Assembly: GCA_937894585.1 (NCBI GenBank)
Contig: CALBGO010000084.1
Location: forward strand, 1-19,856
Source: an uncultured Eubacterium sp.
GTDB lineage: Bacteria; Bacillota; Clostridia; Peptostreptococcales; Anaerovoracaceae
Length of the DNA: 19,856 nt
Reading direction: 5' to 3'
The translations under genes and the position numbers were made by a program. Positions 1 to 7,081 of the stretch are shown in pieces. The notes under the pieces are model-generated. The model was not told where the DNA came from, ran no database searches, and was given only the letters and a program-made list of their open reading frames with translations. Numbering within the stretch: position 1 is the stretch's first letter; every line of letters starts with the position of its first letter.

Positions 1-53
1 CGTACGCACGGTGGTGTGAGAGGACGGGAGTTAGTCGCTCCCTCCTACTCGAT
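1..53 (+). mobile_element. 3' end of a group II intron (end of domain V, complete domain VI)
   Basis: The first ~17 bases read as the 3' strand of domain V (CGTACGCACGGTGGTGT). Domain VI follows as a hairpin: 18-20 pairs with 48-50, 21-24 with 43-46 and 26-30 with 38-42, closing loop 31-37. It leaves A47 bulged, exactly where the branch-point adenosine belongs. The intron should end at A52-T53 or T54, following the usual AY ending. The catalytic core and any intron-encoded reverse transcriptase lie to the left of the window. The element sits in the coding frame of a transposase fragment, so self-splicing could restore that message. The pairing is seen directly; the exact 3' splice site is inferred. 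Confidence 0.8.
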
Positions 54-195
54 TCGCGGAACAGAGAATGTCTTAGCAGAATACGTCCTGTACGCCATGG
101 CTCATAACCTGGGCTGGCTTCACAGCAGAATCCAGAACGACAAACTGGATCTGCATCTTTATGCGCTGAAAGAGGAAGAAAAGAAAGCCGCATAA
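54..195 (+). pseudogene. IS1182-like transposase, C-terminal exon downstream of the group II intron
   Basis: Reading frame 1 gives about 46 residues, starting RGTENVLAEYVLYAMAHNL, with a lysine/glutamate-rich tail ending KKAA and a TAA stop at 193-195. The pattern of a glycine, then NVLAEY..YAMA.NL..LH..IQN resembles the extreme C-terminus of IS1182-family DDE transposases, downstream of the last catalytic acidic residue. No catalytic residues are in this piece. The gene is split by the intron that ends near 53. It would be functional only if the intron splices and the 5' exon, outside the window, is intact. Family assignment rests on remembered C-terminal similarity and could be another IS4-like group. 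Confidence 0.6.
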
Positions 196-270
196 TTTTA
201 GCCGGGAAAATTTCACACAAAAAGGATTGGACAGCCATGCTGCCCTTATTTGTGTTATGCAAAAAGAAGC

Positions 271-310
271 AATGACGGAGAACTATCACCTGGTTCATCC
301 GTCATTTTTC
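271..310 (+). terminator. Hairpin terminator downstream of the transposase
   Basis: A perfect 9-bp stem AATGACGGA (271-279) pairs with TCCGTCATT (298-306) around an 18-nt loop and is followed by a short T run. It lies about 75 nt after the transposase stop and inside the IS, so it probably ends transposase transcription. The long loop makes it weaker than a classical terminator. Confidence 0.5.
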
Positions 311-324
311 AATCTATGAAGAAA

Positions 325-367
325 GGGCCGTGCCCTAACGGTTCATTTCCGTTAATGCGACAGCCCC
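325..367 (+). repeat. Right terminal region (IRR) of the IS1182-like element
   Basis: The segment ends TGCGACAGCCCC. On the other strand it reads GGGGCTGTCGCA, the kind of GGGG-CTGTC terminus common on Firmicutes insertion sequences. It holds two small hairpins: GGGC-CGT-GCCC, and AACGG/CCGTT at about 337-353. The matching left end is outside the window, so the end of the element at 367 (plus or minus a few bases) is inferred. The 60-bp direct repeat starts at the same base. Confidence 0.55.
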
Positions 368-426
368 TTTTTTCATGGGAAAAGACGGGGAGGTGATGCC
401 TATGAAAGTGAAGATGGAAAACAGAA
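367..426 (+). repeat. 60-bp direct repeat, copy A
   Basis: This copy matches 2034-2093 at 56 of 60 positions. It begins C-TTTTTT-CATG and contains a nearly perfect Shine-Dalgarno, GGAGGTGAT (389-397), followed by an ATG at 402 and codons for MKVKMENR. Copy A follows directly on the inferred IS end. The copies bracket the accessory gene at 840-1979. The repeat could be the duplicated 5' end of a phage tail gene or a recombination site used to load cargo. Confidence 0.85.
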
Positions 427-488
427 TTCACAAAATAAAATCTTTCGCACACTTTATATTCCCGTCTCTGAATTCCTTAAAGATATGA
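402..488 (+). CDS. 28-codon open frame behind a very strong ribosome binding site
   Basis: ATG 402 lies 4 nt after GGAGGTGAT, which is fully complementary to the 16S rRNA tail, so translation should start efficiently. The peptide begins MKVKMENR and reaches TGA at 486-488. MKVKxENR-type starts recall tail assembly chaperones that precede tape measure genes, but the frame diverges after the repeat and is too short for such a protein. It may be a truncated gene start left behind when the cargo gene and IS entered, or a leader peptide. No known family is recognised. Confidence 0.35.
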   Translation: MKVKMENRIHKIKSFAHFIFPSLNSLKI

Positions 489-839
489 GGAAGCAACTGA
501 ATAGAAGGAGGTCAGATACTTTCCTCCGGGGAAGAGCCAGAGTACGGGTGCGCGTCTTGCGAAAAACACCATCGTGCAAAATGATGAAAGCTGCGGCATC
601 AGGGCAAAGAGGCTCCGGAAGGGATCATGATACTTACGCACGGCTGAAAACAGGTGCGTCCCGGCGGGAGCGGGGAGGTGGAATTCCTATGAGGCAGTGA
701 AGCAGGCTGCTGTCTGACTGACTTAAAAACAGCAATTTACTTTTTCTGAATTTTTCGTGAAAAAATCGGTTTTCCTTGCTCTGCCCTTGAAAAAAAGGTA
801 AAATGAAAACAGAAACCTTTTTTCAGGGAGGGCAAAGAA
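489..839 (+). other. 351-bp segment without a supported gene
   Basis: No frame gives a convincing protein. A 71-codon frame here is arginine- and glycine-rich, lacks a good start site and looks like chance. A GGAGG/CCTCC hairpin spans about 508-528. Near 671-695 the sequence GGGGAGGTG...CCTATGA repeats the start-site layout of the 60-bp repeats in degenerate form, but opens only a three-codon frame. The right end carries the promoter and ribosome binding site of the next gene. The segment is probably a scrambled remnant of phage DNA. Confidence 0.5.
776..804 (+). promoter_or_regulatory. Promoter of the accessory gene
   Basis: A -35 box TTGCTC (776-781) and a -10 box TAAAAT (799-804) are separated by 17 nt. 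A strong AGGGAGG ribosome binding site lies between them and the ATG at 840. The gene therefore does not depend on phage late transcription. Confidence 0.6.
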
Positions 840-1979
840 ATGAGCGATGAGAAAAAAATTGCAAAGTATGAAAAAGCAATCAGAATCTGGATAACGGAGC
901 TTGAAAACAATTATCGTAAATTAGAGAAAACCGACGATCCGAAAAAAAGAAATAAGCTGGAAGAGAAAATAAAGAAAAATTTGGATCATTTACAGGCGAA
1001 TGTAGATTATTTAGAAGAATGCGGAGGAAGCGCGGAGTCTGTATTTGAAGCTGTCAGTGACAGTCAGAAAGAGATTGTAAGGCGTTTTTATGCAACTCAG
1101 CCGGATCGGGATCAAGCCGAAGTTGAAAAAGAAATTGCAAGAATCAAAAAGATGCTGCATCAGGACTTGGAAAAAGCAAGGGAAAAATATGACCCTTATG
1201 AACCGGATGCGCCAATAGAAGAGAGATATAAAAGCAAACTTTTTCAAAAAGAGGCGGATATCGGACGGCTGCTTTTAAATGCCGGTGATGAAGAACTTAA
1301 AGACAATTCGTTTTACTATCGGGAATGCTGGAATTATACCAGAGACTTTACATCGACTAAAGATGAGTACTTCACCTTGCAGGAACAAAAGGACATTGAA
1401 TGGTGTGTCCAAGTCAGGCAGGAAGAAGAAGCCTACATGTGCATTAAGAATGCGAAGTTTATCAAATTAGGGGAATCTCTAATGGAAACTGCAGAAAAAA
1501 TGGATGCATGGGGAGATTTTGCGCAGGCGAAGTTTTGGGTGAGGAATCTGTATCAGGATGCATGTCCGGTTATCATCAGGGAGATGTACGGAAAACTGCC
1601 GAAAGCAGAAGAAGAGCAGAAGTCCAAAGAGATGACCAGACGGTATCTGGAATTTCTGCGCAGCGAGGAGCAGATTGCGGAGCTGAACAGAATCTATGCG
1701 GATACAGAGAAGGAAGCAGAAGAATTGAAAATGAAGCTAAAGACCTTTTCTTTTCAGAATGATGATTTTCTTTCAAAGAAGAATGACAGAGAGATACAGG
1801 AACTCATTAGAATTATGGAGCAGGATGTGGATGGACAAAATCTGTTGGTACTGTATCTGCTGCGGGAAAGGATCGGAATGGAAAAAACAGCGTTTATCAG
1901 TCAGTATAAATACGATCCGATTTTAGATACGAGGAAAGAATTATTAAACAAATTCAGCATCGAAGAATTGGGATTGTAA
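840..1979 (+). CDS. Unrecognised 379-aa charged helical protein, candidate phage cargo ('moron') protein
   Basis: I do not recognise this family. The protein is soluble and very rich in Glu and Lys. Residues 1-65 look like a helical, possibly coiled-coil segment (repeated EKxxKK patterns). The centre carries aromatic stretches such as YYRECWNYTRDF and QAKFWVRNLYQDA, and the C-terminus returns to charged helices. There is no signal peptide, membrane segment or visible catalytic motif. The start is fixed by AGGGAGG about 8 nt upstream. It is monocistronic, with its own promoter (776-804) and a strong terminator (2012-2040), and lies between two copies of a 60-bp repeat just before the tail genes. 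Independent expression inside a late gene cluster is typical of lysogenic-conversion or anti-phage cargo; that role is an inference from position only. Confidence 0.85.
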   Translation: MSDEKKIAKYEKAIRIWITELENNYRKLEKTDDPKKRNKLEEKIKKNLDHLQANVDYLEECGGSAESVFEAVSDSQKEIVRRFYATQPDRDQAEVEKEIARIKKMLHQDLEKAREKYDPYEPDAPIEERYKSKLFQKEADIGRLLLNAGDEELKDNSFYYRECWNYTRDFTSTKDEYFTLQEQKDIEWCVQVRQEEEAYMCIKNAKFIKLGESLMETAEKMDAWGDFAQAKFWVRNLYQDACPVIIREMYGKLPKAEEEQKSKEMTRRYLEFLRSEEQIAELNRIYADTEKEAEELKMKLKTFSFQNDDFLSKKNDREIQELIRIMEQDVDGQNLLVLYLLRERIGMEKTAFISQYKYDPILDTRKELLNKFSIEELGL

Positions 1980-2011
1980 CATAGTTTTGTAATACATGTA
2001 TTTAAGCAAAG

Positions 2012-2040
2012 AGCATCAGTGAAAACACTGGTGCTTTTTT
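2012..2040 (+). terminator. Intrinsic terminator of the accessory gene
   Basis: A 10-bp stem, AGCATCAGTG (2012-2021) with CACTGGTGCT (2026-2035), has one T·G pair and an AAAA loop, and is followed by six Ts. Its T tract is also the first part of repeat copy B. Confidence 0.9.
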
Positions 2041-2093
2041 CATGAGAAAAGACGGGGAGGTGATGCCTATGAAGGTGAAAATTGAAAACAGAA
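2034..2093 (+). repeat. 60-bp direct repeat, copy B
   Basis: This is the partner of 367-426, with four mismatches. It keeps the same strong ribosome binding site GGAGGTGAT and ATG (2069), and ends 28 nt before the tape measure start codon. Because it begins in the terminator T tract of the accessory gene, terminator and repeat form one continuous boundary. Confidence 0.85.
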
Positions 2094-2098
2094 ACTGA
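2069..2098 (+). CDS. Nine-codon leader frame upstream of the tape measure gene
   Basis: The frame reads MKVKIENRN and stops at TGA 2096-2098. It starts behind the perfect GGAGGTGAT site of repeat B and ends 22 nt before the tape measure ATG. It may be the stub of a broken tail gene, or a leader whose translation loads ribosomes onto the next start. No function can be assigned. Confidence 0.3.
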   Translation: MKVKIENRN

Positions 2099-2120
2099 AT
2101 TTAAGGAAAGGAGCTTAAAA

Positions 2121-3926
2121 ATGGATAACAAACAGAAAGAATTCACCCGGAGTCTGAGTGCGCTTGGTTCCGGTCTGTCAGCCTTGAGCGAAATCGTAAA
2201 AGAGTATTCGGAAAATCTTGGAGAAGCCATCGAAACTATGGGTAATGCAGCATCGGCAGCTTCAGGATTATACGAAGGTTTTAAAGGTTTAAGCGGAGCT
2301 CTTGGAAGCTGGCATGCTGAGCTTAGTGACAGCACAGCAGTAAAAGGATTTGAAAAAAATGTAACCTCTGCCGTTTCTAAAATTGGTGAGGATATGGCTT
2401 TACTAAGCAAAGGAAAAGAAGGCATTGGAGATGTTTTTTCGGAAATTGCTGATAGTGCTAAAACTAAATTTTCTAAGATTGGTGAAAGTGTAAGCGCTGT
2501 TGTAGCCAATATAAAAAACGGTTTCTCCGCAATCCCGACCTCTTTTGAAGCTGCGGGAAATCTGCTGACTTCTCATGCGGGAAGTATCGGAAGCAAGGCA
2601 GGCTCTCTGCTTTCTCTTGGGATTACAGGCGGCATTGCTCTTGCGGCGGCAGCAGTGGCAGGGCTTACCGCATCCTTTGTCTATCTGATGGAGTCTAATG
2701 AAGAGTTCGGAAACAGAATAAAAGGCGCATGGTCACAGGTGACAGAAGCCTTCGCACCGGTGGAAGAAGCCTTTATTCATCTGAAGGAAACCCTCTTTGG
2801 CGAAGAGGACGGAGAGATGACCGCCTTTACGGATATGATTCTGGAAAGTGCAGAAAGTATCATCGAAACTATCAGCGAAGCGGCGGAGCTGATTTCTGAA
2901 CTGATGACAGAAATCTTCGATGGTCTTGCGGAGCTTTGGACAGAGCACGGGGAAGAAATTGCGGAAACAGTAACCGGTATGATAGAAGCTGTGACAGAAA
3001 TCATCAGTGGAATTGTGGATGTAGTCAGCGGAATCATCGATGTGATTGCAGGATTTTTTACAGGCGACGGAAACCGGATTTCAGAAGGTGTGCAGCAGAT
3101 GTGGGATGGCGTAACGGAAATCTTTGCAAACGCCTGGGATCTGATTATGGAGATTTTCTCTGTTGCAGTAGACTTCTTTGCAGGAATCTGGAAAGGTATC
3201 CGGAATGTATTCTCCGTTGTAAGTGAATGGTTCGGAGAAAAATTTACAGCGGCAAAGGAAAGTGCGGCAGAAGCAATAGAGCCTCTGGTATCTGCGCTTA
3301 GCAGTATCTGGAAAAGCGTGCGCAAGGTGTTTGCGGATGTAAGCGGATTTTTCAGAGAGAAGTTTTCTGCCGCATACAGTGCGGTGAAGAATGTATTCAG
3401 CGGTTTGACGGGGTTTTTCAGCAATCTGTGGGCAAAGATCAAGAAAATCTTTACCAATATCGGAACCAGTATCGGAAACGGAATTGCGGGAGCATTTAAG
3501 ACTGTCGTAAATTCGGTGATCAGTTTCGCACAGAATACCATTAACGGATTTATCCGGTCAATCAACGGAGCCATCGGCATGATAAACAAGCTGCCGGGCG
3601 TTTCCATCGGAACAATTTCTACAGTCAGTCTTCCGCGCCTTGCGTCAGGCGGTCTTGTCGACGCGGGACAGCTGTTTGTTGCAAGAGAAGCAGGACCCGA
3701 GCTTGTCGGCTCTTTTGGCGCAAAGACAGCGGTCATGAACAACAGTCAGATTGTAGAAGCAGTATCCCGCGGTGTGTTTGAAGCGGTCAGAGCAGCATCA
3801 GGCGGAGAAAAGGGCTGCACACTGCATATTGTGAATAAGCTGGACGGCAGAGAAATCGGAAGACAGGTTGTGAAGTATCACAATGAAGTCGTCAGAAAAA
3901 CCGGTGTCTCGCCGCTGATGATTTAA
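2121..3926 (+). CDS. Phage tail tape measure protein (601 aa)
   Basis: The protein should fill the tail tube and set its length. ATG 2121 is chosen over an upstream TTG frame because GGAAAGGAG lies 7 nt before it. The protein is almost wholly helical. A hydrophobic stretch at about 165-190 (LGITGGIALAAAAVAGL) fits the membrane-active part of tape measures. Residues ~235-310 are repetitive heptad-like helix with many ISE/IIE steps. Residues ~357-450 hold three degenerate units of the form W/YxxVxxVFxxVxxFFxEKF. The C-terminus (ASGGLVDAGQLFVAREAGPE) is the conserved end of many Firmicutes tape measures. At 601 residues it is at the short end for the family, predicting a fairly short tail or an N-terminal loss linked to the rearrangement upstream. 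Confidence 0.92.
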   Translation: MDNKQKEFTRSLSALGSGLSALSEIVKEYSENLGEAIETMGNAASAASGLYEGFKGLSGALGSWHAELSDSTAVKGFEKNVTSAVSKIGEDMALLSKGKEGIGDVFSEIADSAKTKFSKIGESVSAVVANIKNGFSAIPTSFEAAGNLLTSHAGSIGSKAGSLLSLGITGGIALAAAAVAGLTASFVYLMESNEEFGNRIKGAWSQVTEAFAPVEEAFIHLKETLFGEEDGEMTAFTDMILESAESIIETISEAAELISELMTEIFDGLAELWTEHGEEIAETVTGMIEAVTEIISGIVDVVSGIIDVIAGFFTGDGNRISEGVQQMWDGVTEIFANAWDLIMEIFSVAVDFFAGIWKGIRNVFSVVSEWFGEKFTAAKESAAEAIEPLVSALSSIWKSVRKVFADVSGFFREKFSAAYSAVKNVFSGLTGFFSNLWAKIKKIFTNIGTSIGNGIAGAFKTVVNSVISFAQNTINGFIRSINGAIGMINKLPGVSIGTISTVSLPRLASGGLVDAGQLFVAREAGPELVGSFGAKTAVMNNSQIVEAVSRGVFEAVRAASGGEKGCTLHIVNKLDGREIGRQVVKYHNEVVRKTGVSPLMI

Positions 3927-3940
3927 AGGAGGAAAAGAGA

Positions 3941-4324
3941 ATGAGCATTTTAAAAATCAGAAAGCAAGGGGAGACGCAGTGGACTGAGATTGCAGATCCG
4001 GTATCTTTGCAGTGGAGTCTTACCGATGTAGAGGGCGAGGATGGAAGCGGAAAAAATCAGATGGGCTTAACCTTCAGAGACCGGATTACGCAAAAAAGAG
4101 AACTCTCATGCAGCTGGGGACCTTTGGAAGATGATAAGATGAGCCGTCTGCTGTCTTGCTTCAATGATAATTTCTTTGAGCTGGAGTATCCGGATGCGCT
4201 GAGCGGGGAGAGACTTTCCGGCACATTCTATGTTTCTGCAAGACAGTCTCCGATGTACCGCTATCATGCAGATGCGGAAAAGTGGCTATGGAGCGGGATG
4301 TCAGCTTCGCTGACGGAAAGGTAA
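3941..4324 (+). CDS. Small phage tail protein between tape measure and hub (127 aa)
   Basis: The 127-residue soluble protein starts MSILKIRKQGETQW and has a mostly beta pattern. GGAGG lies 8 nt before the ATG, and it starts 14 nt after the tape measure stop. Its length and position match the short proteins, some grouped as DUF6711 as I recall, that Clostridia siphophages carry between tape measure and hub genes. It may act as a distal tail adaptor or completion protein. The family name could not be confirmed; a tail role is well supported by neighbours. Confidence 0.75.
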   Translation: MSILKIRKQGETQWTEIADPVSLQWSLTDVEGEDGSGKNQMGLTFRDRITQKRELSCSWGPLEDDKMSRLLSCFNDNFFELEYPDALSGERLSGTFYVSARQSPMYRYHADAEKWLWSGMSASLTER

Positions 4325-4333
4325 GGTGGAAAT

Positions 4334-7081
4334 ATGCTGAATGTAAGTGAGCAGTATCTGAAACAGATTCAGGCAGATGACCGGCAGTTTATGCTGAAAG
4401 CAGAATTCTGCCAGGCAGACAGCACAGACGGAACAGATATCGTAAAAGCTGTTGTAACAGGCGCTGACAGTCTGGTGTCTGTGACCGTTGAAGAGTCCGC
4501 GTCTGCAGGCGATGCGATCACCATGGGAACCTTCTGTTCTTCCAAACTGACGATGGAGCTGATTAATGCTCCTTCGTCACTGGATTACGATCAGATGTAT
4601 GTAAAGGCATACAGCGGACTTTTAATCGGAGAAGAGTACGAGTATGTGCCTTTAGGCGTTTTCTATATTACAGAGGCGGAAACTTCAAACGGATATAAAA
4701 ATCTGACCATTCACGGATATGACGGCGCATGCAGGCTGGAGGACGAATGTGTTTTGGATAGGGATTTCCCTATGAGTATAGGGGAATTTGTCGAAGCTGC
4801 GGCGGAAAAAAAGAATCTGAAACTGCATCCGGATAATCAGTATAAGGATTATGTGCTTCCTCAGGCTTTTTCCGGCTATACATACAGACAGATGCTGGGG
4901 TTTGCCGCAGGGCTGATGGGATGCAATGCCCGTTTTGACAGAGAAAACAGGCTGCAGTTTACATGGTATGACCCGGCGGATATAAAACTTTCTGCAGAAA
5001 AAAAGCAGCAGTACTTGGGTGAGTTTATCCCTAAAACACAGGGAACGCTCCGGGTTGCTTCTGTCAGCTGCACAGCCGGAGAAAATCACTATTACAGAGG
5101 ACAGGGCAGCCGCGGTATAACGCTGGTTATGGAAAATCCGTATATGACAGAAACTATCCTCGAGGAAATCTGGCAGGAAAAAATTGCCGATATGACCAAG
5201 GCGGAAGAACTGGCTGTACTTCCGGTAACTTATACGGCTGCCGTTTCTGAAGACGAGGCATTTACAGCTGTCTATAACCAGTCTATGGAAACTTTGACTG
5301 CCGCAGATCTGACCGGGATTTATCCGGGAAGCCTGCTTATGATGAGTCTGGAGCTTGAGGAAGAAACTCGAACAGAAAGAATTCTGGTGACAGAAATTGA
5401 TGAGGAGAAAGGCGAATTTACTTTTTCCGGAGAGGAAACCGGAGAAGAAAATGCGGTTTTTCTTACCGATGGTCAGAGTGTTTTACTAAAGCCGGAGCAT
5501 CAGTGGACTTTCACAGAAGAAGCAGAAAATCTGATTCAGGCCGGAGATTTTTTGAGAAGCAGTGAAGGAAAATCAGTGATTGTTTCGATGATAGATCATG
5601 AAAACGGAGAACTGTATCTGACCGATACTGCGGGAAATCCGATTTTCGGCATGGCGCCGGGCACACAGATGACCCTGAAAAAAGTACGGATTACAAATTA
5701 TAGAATGGAATATCTGCCGGCTGAACTGAAATGGAGAGGAAATCCGGCCCTTGAAACAGGGGATGTGATTTTTGCGGAAACGCAGGAAGGAACAGATGCG
5801 GTTTTTTATGTGATGAAACAGACTCTGCAGCTCTCCGGCGGTCTTTCCGGCCGGATCATCTGTGAAGGTGAAAACGAAACATCTTCGGAGTTTTCTTCTG
5901 ATGGTGCAGGTCCTTCTTCGCAGAAGACAGACAGGCTTTACACATCTCTGCAGGAGAGCATTATCAGAGCAACAGAGCAGATTACAGGACAGAATGGCGG
6001 TCATGTGGTGATACGGGAAAACAGCCGCGGTCCGGCAGAAATTCTGATTATGGATACAGACGATATCCGTACAGCGAAAAAGGTATGGCGCTGGAGTCAG
6101 GGCGGTCTGGGCTACAGCCGCAGCGGATATGAAGGACCTTATGAAACTGCTGTAACTCAGGACGGAGAAATTATAGGCGCGTTTCTGCAGGCGGAAAGTA
6201 TTGCGGGAAGTAAGCTGAAGATAGACAGCAGCACCATTGAAAAAATTGTCAGCGGGATCAATGCGGGAGAACAGAAAATCCATTCTGCGGTTTTAGAGAT
6301 CGACAGTGAAAATCTGAACGAGGCAATCAAAATGCAGGTCAGTGAAAACGGCGGTTTCAATAAGATCAGCAATTCTGCGGGTGCTTTCGGAACACAGGGC
6401 TGGATTGCTGAAGGTGAAGTAATCTCCGAAACCGGAAGCGATGAAAAACAGCATCTGATCTGCGGCAGAGCTTTTATAATTCCTGCTGCGGGCAGTCTCT
6501 TAACAGATACGGAGGCAGCGCCGATTCTGCTGAATACAGGAAAAAGGTATACTTTGTCCTTATCTGTGAAACAGGAGGATGTACAGGGAGATCTGCTGCT
6601 TTCTGCGGGAGGAAAGGCGCTGGCGGAAATTTCTCTCGGAGGCAGTGGCGGAACCTGGCAGAAATATGAAGAATCGTTTATTGTGCCGGAAACTTATATG
6701 GGAGAGCCGTGTACTTTAAAAATTACATCAGTAAACGGAAATCTGCGTTTTGGAGATTTGATGCTGACAGAGGGAATCAGCTCTGTCTGGTCGGCATGTC
6801 CGGGAGAAGTAGTTTCTACAGACCTTACCATGTCTCAGTTTGGTATTACCATCAATCAGGAACATGCAGGCACAAAGACTGTGATTGACGCAGAAGGAAC
6901 CAGAGTTGTCAGTACAGATGCAGGCGGAGAGATCATCGCACAGTATACTGACAAAGGTGTAGAAGCAAAGACACTGATCGCCGAAGAACAGATTGTTTCC
7001 GGCAGAGTCAGAATGATTTCCATGGACGAAAACCTGATGGCGGCATGGATCATCAATAACGATACGGAGGTGGATTTATAA
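4334..7081 (+). CDS. Phage tail hub / tail-associated protein (915 aa)
   Basis: It lies 9 nt after the previous gene with an AAGGTGG site, and its TAA overlaps the next ATG by one base, so the two are translationally coupled. Residues 1-~300 resemble the N-terminus of Firmicutes tail-hub proteins: a beta-rich section with YVPLGVFYITEAE, then LTIHGYDGACRLED, as in ring-forming baseplate hubs. The middle (about 300-530) is more beta-rich, variable sequence. Residues ~620-675 (AESIAGSKLKIDSSTIEKIV and onward) look like a helical trimerisation segment. Residues ~679-820 look like a jelly-roll, carbohydrate-binding-like domain (GGTWQKYEESFIVP). The last ~90 residues resemble the tail end of prophage minor structural proteins. 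No lytic active site is visible. Role: hub of the tail tip plus host-surface contact. Confidence 0.85.
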   Translation: MLNVSEQYLKQIQADDRQFMLKAEFCQADSTDGTDIVKAVVTGADSLVSVTVEESASAGDAITMGTFCSSKLTMELINAPSSLDYDQMYVKAYSGLLIGEEYEYVPLGVFYITEAETSNGYKNLTIHGYDGACRLEDECVLDRDFPMSIGEFVEAAAEKKNLKLHPDNQYKDYVLPQAFSGYTYRQMLGFAAGLMGCNARFDRENRLQFTWYDPADIKLSAEKKQQYLGEFIPKTQGTLRVASVSCTAGENHYYRGQGSRGITLVMENPYMTETILEEIWQEKIADMTKAEELAVLPVTYTAAVSEDEAFTAVYNQSMETLTAADLTGIYPGSLLMMSLELEEETRTERILVTEIDEEKGEFTFSGEETGEENAVFLTDGQSVLLKPEHQWTFTEEAENLIQAGDFLRSSEGKSVIVSMIDHENGELYLTDTAGNPIFGMAPGTQMTLKKVRITNYRMEYLPAELKWRGNPALETGDVIFAETQEGTDAVFYVMKQTLQLSGGLSGRIICEGENETSSEFSSDGAGPSSQKTDRLYTSLQESIIRATEQITGQNGGHVVIRENSRGPAEILIMDTDDIRTAKKVWRWSQGGLGYSRSGYEGPYETAVTQDGEIIGAFLQAESIAGSKLKIDSSTIEKIVSGINAGEQKIHSAVLEIDSENLNEAIKMQVSENGGFNKISNSAGAFGTQGWIAEGEVISETGSDEKQHLICGRAFIIPAAGSLLTDTEAAPILLNTGKRYTLSLSVKQEDVQGDLLLSAGGKALAEISLGGSGGTWQKYEESFIVPETYMGEPCTLKITSVNGNLRFGDLMLTEGISSVWSACPGEVVSTDLTMSQFGITINQEHAGTKTVIDAEGTRVVSTDAGGEIIAQYTDKGVEAKTLIAEEQIVSGRVRMISMDENLMAAWIINNDTEVDL

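Noticed and set aside
485..700. 71-codon frame on the + strand
   Set aside because: Arginine/glycine-rich with no ribosome binding site and no recognisable pattern; it lies in a scrambled spacer.
1..2100. Diversity-generating retroelement or CRISPR array near the repeats
   Set aside because: No template/variable repeat pair with adenine-specific changes, no spaced short repeats; the intron's reverse transcriptase, if any, is outside the window.
2082..2120. Upstream TTG start for the tape measure protein
   Set aside because: It overlaps the repeat's own ATG frame and lacks a ribosome site; ATG 2121 has GGAAAGGAG at good spacing.
2777..3742. Long open frame on the minus strand inside the tape measure gene
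   Set aside because: Shadow of a biased helical coding sequence; low-complexity Ser/Ile/Pro protein without start signals.
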